DNA of 38,509 nt from Planctomycetaceae bacterium (lineage in GTDB: Bacteria > Planctomycetota > Planctomycetia > Pirellulales > Pirellulaceae), in assembly GCA_012729315.1 (NCBI GenBank), contig JAAYDI010000058.1, forward strand, positions 1 to 38,509, written 5' to 3'. The translations under genes were made by a program, and so were the position numbers. This document shows positions 33,697 through 38,509 of this stretch, piece by piece (the stretch's first letter is position 1; every line of letters starts with the position of its first letter). The notes below the pieces were generated by a model. That model searched no databases. It worked only from the letters and a program-made list of their open reading frames with translations, and was not told the origin of the DNA.

Positions 33697-34225
33697 GTCC
33701 TGTCCCCCCGATACGCAAAGGATCCATCCGATGGTTTGTCGGTTAGATTATCGACCAGCGCCGTAGGGTGCTCTGCAGGCAAGCTCGTGCAAACCGGTAT
33801 TTGCGCGCGGCGGCTTGGACAGCGCAACGACGCGACCTGCAAGGTCACTGCGAACGGCATACTTTATCGCACCGCTCGCCCAGCCGCTCACCGGCTCGCT
33901 CAGCGCCAACGGCACGCCCCGCGCTGCCTGCAAGGTCAACCCAGGCGGCACAACCGCCACCGATTGGACACCACTCGGTCACCCTCAGCCGACAGGAAGA
34001 CACCTCTCTGGACATCAGCAGGCTGCCGGGTTGGGAACGAGGACTGTGTTGATCGCTCCAGGCAGCACAGGGCACGCAGCCTGATTACACGGGACAGCCG
34101 CTGCCATCGCTTCGTTCGTTCCAGAACCCGGCACACGCGAGTTCTGGAGCAGTTCGTGCGTGCAGGTTCCACGGCGTATGTTTGGACGACGGACTGCATC
34201 ACCCTGACATGCGGAACCTGGGCGG
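33697..34225. other. Intergenic region with a 12-base direct repeat
   Basis: No recognisable gene. CCTGCAAGGTCA occurs at 33836-33847 and 33927-33938, with similar sequence after each. Several small frames overlap here, including one from 33815, but none has a ribosome site or motif. The region separates the divergent thioredoxin-like and histidine-kinase genes and must contain their promoters, which I cannot place. Confidence 0.4.
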
Positions 34226-36727
34226 ATGTTCTCGGCACGATCGCGAATCGCAATTGGCATCACGAGCACAGTGGTCAGCGTTGTGTTGATCGCGATGAAT
34301 GTCGGCATTCTTCCCGACTACCGCACCGTCGCCATGCGCGGTCGCGTCCAGCTGTGCGAGGCGATCGCCGCCAGCAGTTCGCTGATGGCGTGTCAGTGCG
34401 ACATGCGGCAGATGCAGGCGGTCCTGGAGATGATGGTGGCGCGCAACGACGACATTGTTTCGGCCGGCTTGCGGCGCGAGGATGGTAGTCTCGCCGTCGA
34501 CGTCGGGAACCACGCGACCACCTGGCAGCCGCTTGTAGATGGCAAGTCGGCACCGACGCGGATCACGGTGCCGATCCAGGTCAACAACCGGCACTGGGGA
34601 GACGTGGAGTTGGGCTTCCGGCCCCTGTCGCCGCCAGACTGGTGGGGGCACATCGCCAACCGTCAGGTTCTGTATGTGGTGTTTGTCGGGACCGTGACGT
34701 TCCTGCTTTCGAGCCTCTTCCTGCGCAAAGCGCTCCAGCATGTCGATCCTTCGAAGGTCGTGCCAGGCCGTGTCCGTTCAGCGCTCGACACGCTGACGGA
34801 AGGCCTGCTGGTGCTCGACGACAACTTTCGCATCATGCTGGTGAACCAGTCGTTGGCCGAGATCGTCGGCGAGCCACCGGAGCGGTTGATGGGTCGCCGC
34901 GCGGCGGACCTGCCCTGGGCCTTCACCCCGGTAGCCGGCCAACTGGAGTACCCCTGGGAAACAGCCATTCGCGAGGAGTTGCCACTGGTGGGCGTGATGA
35001 TGCACCTGGTCGATCGGGACGAGAAACGCCGCTCGTTCATGGTCAACTGCACGCCGATCCCGAGCGACGACGGGAAGGTGCGGGGGGTGCTGACGAGTCT
35101 GAAAGACGTGACGCAGCTGGAGGAGACACAGCATGAATTGAGCCGTTCCAGGGAGGCAGCGGACGCCGCCAACCAGGTCAAGAGCGAGTTCCTGGCGCGG
35201 ATGAGTCATGAGATCCGCACCCCCATGAATGCGATCCTCGGATTCACCGACGTACTGCGACGCGGATTCGAAAGCAGCGAACTCGAACGACAGAAGTACC
35301 TGGATACGATCCATGCCAGCGGGGAACACCTGCTGAACCTGATCAACGACATCCTGGACCTTTCCAAAGTCGAATCCGGGCGCCTGGAGGTCGAACGGAT
35401 CCGCTGCTCGCCCCTGCAACTCATCCACGAAGCGGTCACCGTGCTGCGCGGTCAGGCCGAAGCGAAAGGGCTGGCGCTCACCTATGAAGCGCCTGACGGG
35501 CTTCCGGAATATGTCCAGACGGATCCCGTGCGGTTCCGGCAACTGCTGACCAACCTGATTGGCAACGCCCTCAAGTTCACCGAACAGGGAGGTGTGCGCG
35601 TCGTGGCCCGGCTATGCGAACCCTCGAACGCTCAGCAGTTGATCGTCGAAGTGGTCGACACCGGTATCGGGATTCCCGGCGATACGCTCGAAACAATCTT
35701 CGATCCTTTCGTCCAGGCCGACACCTCTGCCACGCAGCGGCATGGCGGCACGGGACTGGGGCTGGCCATCAGCCGACGGTTTGCGGAGGCACTCGGCGGT
35801 GACCTGACCGTACGGAGCGAAGTGGGAACCGGCAGCGTCTTCGTCTTCACGATCGCGACCGGACCGCTGGATGATGTGCGCATCGAGACCGTCGACGAGT
35901 TGACTCAGAGCCTCCACAAAACAACCGCCGAGGGCAATATTCGAGGTCAGCTGCCGGGCGTTCGCATCCTGGTCGTCGACGACGGAGACTCGAACCGGAA
36001 ACTCATCGGCCTGGTGCTGAGCCGTGCGGGCGCCACCGTGCAGTGCGCACGGCACGGCAAGGAAGCTGTGGACATCGCCAGCAGGACTCCTTTCGACCTG
36101 GTGCTGATGGATATGCAGATGCCGGTCATGGACGGGTATACTGCCACGCGAATTCTCCGCCAGCAGGGCTTCACCAGACCGATCATCGCCCTCACGGCCG
36201 ACGCCATGAAAGGCATGGAGGTCAAGTGCCACGCGGCGGGCTGCACGAGCTATCTCACCAAACCGATCGACATGGACAAGCTGGTGAATTCGCTGACCCA
36301 CACACTGTGTGAAGACGGATACGAGTTTGCGCCGACCGATCCGGCAAGCGCTGCCCCCACGTCGCTCCGCAGCCTCCGGAGCCGCCCCGTCCACTCCACT
36401 CTGCCGGCGGATGATCCCGACTTCTGCGAGATCATTGCGGAATTCACGGTACGTCTGCGCCAGCAACTGGCGGCCATGCGAACAGCATTCGAGGCCGGGG
36501 ACTACGAGGAGCTGGCCCGCCTGGCACACTGGCTCAAAGGGTCCGGTGGCATGGCCGGCTTCCAGGAACTCACCGACCTGGCCCGGGAGCTTGAAAAGCG
36601 GACCAAACTGCCGGCATCCGAGGAGCGAATCGGCGAGTCGCTGGAGGACATTGAGTTGGTGGCCGCCTGTATCGTCGTGCCGCCAGCACCACTGGTCTTC
36701 TCGGAGGAAGGGACACTACACACATAA
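34226..36727 (+). CDS. Hybrid sensor histidine kinase (PAS-HisKA-HATPase-REC-Hpt)
   Basis: An 833-residue membrane sensor. Residues 8-29 form TM1, a short Cys-bearing periplasmic segment follows (C44, C56, C58), and TM2 is near 148-165. A PAS domain (about 183-300) ends in the helix that leads to HisKA, with phospho-His328 in ARMSHEIRTPMNAILGF. The ATPase has N-box LLTNLIGNALKFTE, G1 DTGIGIP (479-485) and G2 GGTGLGLAIS. The receiver domain has D585-D586, phospho-acceptor D629 in VLMDMQMPVMDG and K679. A C-terminal Hpt has His768 in LARLAHWLKGSGG. The full phosphorelay is therefore in one chain. The receiver-HD-GYP gene 213 bases downstream is the natural target. The ribosome site is weak, so the start is less certain. 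Confidence 0.92.
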   Translation: MFSARSRIAIGITSTVVSVVLIAMNVGILPDYRTVAMRGRVQLCEAIAASSSLMACQCDMRQMQAVLEMMVARNDDIVSAGLRREDGSLAVDVGNHATTWQPLVDGKSAPTRITVPIQVNNRHWGDVELGFRPLSPPDWWGHIANRQVLYVVFVGTVTFLLSSLFLRKALQHVDPSKVVPGRVRSALDTLTEGLLVLDDNFRIMLVNQSLAEIVGEPPERLMGRRAADLPWAFTPVAGQLEYPWETAIREELPLVGVMMHLVDRDEKRRSFMVNCTPIPSDDGKVRGVLTSLKDVTQLEETQHELSRSREAADAANQVKSEFLARMSHEIRTPMNAILGFTDVLRRGFESSELERQKYLDTIHASGEHLLNLINDILDLSKVESGRLEVERIRCSPLQLIHEAVTVLRGQAEAKGLALTYEAPDGLPEYVQTDPVRFRQLLTNLIGNALKFTEQGGVRVVARLCEPSNAQQLIVEVVDTGIGIPGDTLETIFDPFVQADTSATQRHGGTGLGLAISRRFAEALGGDLTVRSEVGTGSVFVFTIATGPLDDVRIETVDELTQSLHKTTAEGNIRGQLPGVRILVVDDGDSNRKLIGLVLSRAGATVQCARHGKEAVDIASRTPFDLVLMDMQMPVMDGYTATRILRQQGFTRPIIALTADAMKGMEVKCHAAGCTSYLTKPIDMDKLVNSLTHTLCEDGYEFAPTDPASAAPTSLRSLRSRPVHSTLPADDPDFCEIIAEFTVRLRQQLAAMRTAFEAGDYEELARLAHWLKGSGGMAGFQELTDLARELEKRTKLPASEERIGESLEDIELVAACIVVPPAPLVFSEEGTLHT

Positions 36728-36940
36728 CCGGCACATCAGCCCAGAACCGCTGGATATTGCGCCGAATCGCCAGGTTCCCCGATCCGCTGCCACAGCCAAC
36801 GGCCGACAATACTCTATGCTTCCACAGGGAGTGGTTTTTCCGGCCTGGCGACCGGCAGATGTGTGGTACTCCGCATCCATCCCCCCGTATGACCAGGCAA
36901 GTTCATCCCTGACGTACCGGAAATCAGGGCGCAACCCGGC

Positions 36941-38254
36941 ATGACCTACGATTCCGACTCTGCAACTGTACTGGATGATCCCATCATCACAGAGCGTCTC
37001 GAGGTCGCACTGCGGCTGGTGTCAGAAGCTGTGGCGGAAGACACCGAGCGGGCGGTGAATCGCGATACCACCAAGTGCGCCAAGATCATGATCATGGACG
37101 ACGAGCCGCTCAACATCAAGATCGTCCAGAAGTACCTGCAGCGTCACGGATACATGCGTTTCGTCACTACGTCTGATGCGACCCAGGCCATGGAAATGTT
37201 CCGGACGGAGCGGCCGGACATCGCCCTGCTCGACATCATGATGCCCGAAGTGAGTGGCATCGAGATCCTGCAGCAGATCCGGGCAGACCGTCAGATCAGC
37301 CGGATACCGGTAGTGATCTTGACGGCTGTCGGCGACGCGAGCATCAAGCAGAAGGCGCTCGAACTCGGTGCCACCGATTTCCTGACGAAGCCTGTGGATC
37401 CGAGCGAACTGGTGTTGCGGGTCGGCAATGCGCTGGTGGTCAAATCCCACTACGATCACCTGGCCAACTACTCGGTGCGGCTGGAGCGGCAGGTCCGTGC
37501 GCGGACGGCTGAACTCATGGCTTCACGGCGCGGCCTGGTGCAGGCGCTCGCGCGGGCAGCCGAATACCGGGACAACGAGACTGCAAATCACATTGTGCGT
37601 GTGGGACGGTACGTGGGCCTCATCGCCCACGAGTTGCAGATGCCTCGAGAGATCGCCGAGTTGCTGGAGGAGGCCTCGCTGCTGCACGACGTGGGGAAAA
37701 TCGGCATTGCGGACGCCATCCTGCTCAAGCCCGGCCGGCTGACGAAAGATGAACACGAGATCATGCAACAGCACTGCGCCTTCGGCCGGCGGATCATCCA
37801 GCACTCGATCGAGGGTAACCGGGAACCGTACGGAACGCGGAGCCAACTGGAGCTGGTGGAGCCGAGCAACGCCTTCGCGTGGCTCACTCCCGTCGCCGCC
37901 ATGATCGCTCAGACACACCACGAGCACTGGGACGGCGGCGGCTACCCGCTGGGGTTGCGGGGCGAGCAAATCCCTATCGAAGGGCGGATCACCGCCGTCG
38001 CCGACGTGTTCGACGCGCTGAGCAGCAAACGCCCCTACAAGGAACCCTATGCGTTCGACCAGTGTATCGAGATGCTCGAACGCGGGCGGGGCACCCACTT
38101 CGATCCCCAAGTACTCGACGCCTTCCTCCGCCGCACAGACCAGATCATGCAGATCCAGATTGACCTCGCCGGCGTCGACAGACGTGGCGTCTCAGACCGG
38201 TGCGCCGCCGCGGAGCGTTTGGAACCCCAGCGTGTCGCACAGGCGCTGCATTGA
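36941..38254 (+). CDS. Response regulator with HD-GYP phosphodiesterase domain
   Basis: A 437-residue cytoplasmic regulator. The N-terminal receiver (about 46-165) has D53-D54, phospho-Asp98 in ALLDIMMPEVSG, the Thr of ILTAVGD and K150 in FLTKPVDP. A coiled-coil linker (about 176-200) leads to an HD-GYP domain: H217 in ETANHIVRVGRY, H249-D250 in SLLHDVGKIGI, and H326-H327-E-H-W-D-G-G-G-Y-P. The metal and GYP residues expected for cyclic di-GMP hydrolysis are all present. There is a modest insertion (about 290-310) within the HD-GYP domain relative to compact members. Pairing with the upstream hybrid kinase suggests that the signal lowers cyclic di-GMP, which would affect attachment or motility; this is inference. 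Confidence 0.93.
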   Translation: MTYDSDSATVLDDPIITERLEVALRLVSEAVAEDTERAVNRDTTKCAKIMIMDDEPLNIKIVQKYLQRHGYMRFVTTSDATQAMEMFRTERPDIALLDIMMPEVSGIEILQQIRADRQISRIPVVILTAVGDASIKQKALELGATDFLTKPVDPSELVLRVGNALVVKSHYDHLANYSVRLERQVRARTAELMASRRGLVQALARAAEYRDNETANHIVRVGRYVGLIAHELQMPREIAELLEEASLLHDVGKIGIADAILLKPGRLTKDEHEIMQQHCAFGRRIIQHSIEGNREPYGTRSQLELVEPSNAFAWLTPVAAMIAQTHHEHWDGGGYPLGLRGEQIPIEGRITAVADVFDALSSKRPYKEPYAFDQCIEMLERGRGTHFDPQVLDAFLRRTDQIMQIQIDLAGVDRRGVSDRCAAAERLEPQRVAQALH

Positions 38255-38395
38255 CCGCGGATCGAAACCCCAACAGCTCACCGACGGACTGGCCAGCCAG
38301 TCATCTACATTGCGGCGTACCCGGCAGTAACCGCGATCTTTGGGCTCCAGCGCACAGCCGCGCGGGCACGCGCCACAGATGATGCGACGGTGCAA
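38192..38395 (-). pseudogene. Remnant of an AmmeMemoRadiSam-type radical SAM protein N terminus
   Basis: The frame encodes 67 residues from a TTG, beginning MHRRIICGACPRGCALEPKD followed by RGYCRVRRN. The C-x2-C-P-x2-C and G-Y-C-x-V-R-x-N spacing is the N-terminal motif of AmmeMemoRadiSam-system radical SAM enzymes, recalled from memory. The following sequence does not reach the radical SAM CxxxCxxC. It runs into the antisense of the HD-GYP gene's 3' end (38192-38254) and stops. A truncated or decayed gene is likely; chance similarity is possible. Confidence 0.4.
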
Positions 38396-38437
38396 ATTAG
38401 CTGACAGGATTAAGCGGCCAACGGATCGGATTATTTG

Positions 38438-38509
38438 ACCCCGCGGTACCCCGCCGCTCTGTGCGCCTTCTACCCCGCCTCTGTAGATTACATCTGGGAC
38501 CCCGCCTCT
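38438..38509 (+). repeat. Short repeats of ACCCCGC at the window edge
   Basis: ACCCCGC occurs at 38438, 38448, 38472 and 38499. The last two copies are ACCCCGCCTCT, 27 bases apart, and the final one is cut by the window end. It may be the start of a longer irregular array. Confidence 0.5.

Noticed and set aside
33736-34488. Possible 250-aa plus-strand gene before the histidine kinase
   Set aside because: Very Arg/His-rich, without motifs, and its 3' part overlaps the kinase in another frame.

Overview
The window is GC-rich bacterial DNA with a strong Planctomycetota signature (a Pirellulales-like genome is my guess). The evidence is a PVC-type c-haem dehydrogenase, secreted ThuA-domain proteins, a Tat-exported Gfo/Idh/MocA oxidoreductase, an FG-GAP/VCBS repeat protein, a DUF2961/GH172 enzyme and a GH127 enzyme. 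Many proteins carry signal peptides. I see no tRNA, rRNA, CRISPR array, transposase or phage gene. Function calls rest on motifs recognised by eye; no database search was run.

Layout. 1-360 is non-coding and palindrome-rich; its first 66 bases recur inverted at 28920-28985 (64 of 66 bases identical). 361-5797 holds an alpha/beta hydrolase, a convergent PVC-type cytochrome/dehydrogenase, and a divergent FG-GAP protein. 5902-10216 holds an FGGY kinase (minus), then a metallophosphoesterase, a ThuA protein and a small Spy-like exported protein (plus). 10381-12481 is a tight minus-strand operon: a 78-aa protein, a TatD-type hydrolase resembling those of Ebo clusters, and hemB of the Asp-type (Mg) class.

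13127-26342 looks like a carbohydrate-utilisation block. It contains a GH127 enzyme with a C-terminal LamG-like domain, a secreted DUF6786-like protein, a FucP-type sugar permease with an unusual insertion of about 170 residues, a GH172 enzyme, a TIM-barrel glycosidase-like gene with a frameshifted 3' end, a Gfo/Idh/MocA oxidoreductase and a ThuA protein. The gene content suggests furanoside (arabinose- or fructose-type) glycan breakdown outside the cytoplasm, sugar uptake by the permease, and further oxidation or isomerisation. This is inference.

26365-28506 is a large secreted lipase-like protein with a 14-residue tandem repeat near its C terminus. 29142-33010 is a minus-strand operon: a Cys-rich 65-aa protein, a HAD phosphatase, a membrane-anchored MlaD/MCE-like protein, and a fused ATPase-permease of the MlaF-MlaE type. 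These suggest a lipid-trafficking ABC system. 33226-33696 is an exported thioredoxin-like protein. 34226-38254 is a signalling pair: a hybrid histidine kinase with PAS, HisKA, HATPase, receiver and Hpt modules, followed by a receiver-HD-GYP protein likely to degrade cyclic di-GMP. The right edge carries a remnant of an AmmeMemoRadiSam-type radical SAM gene and a short repeated motif.
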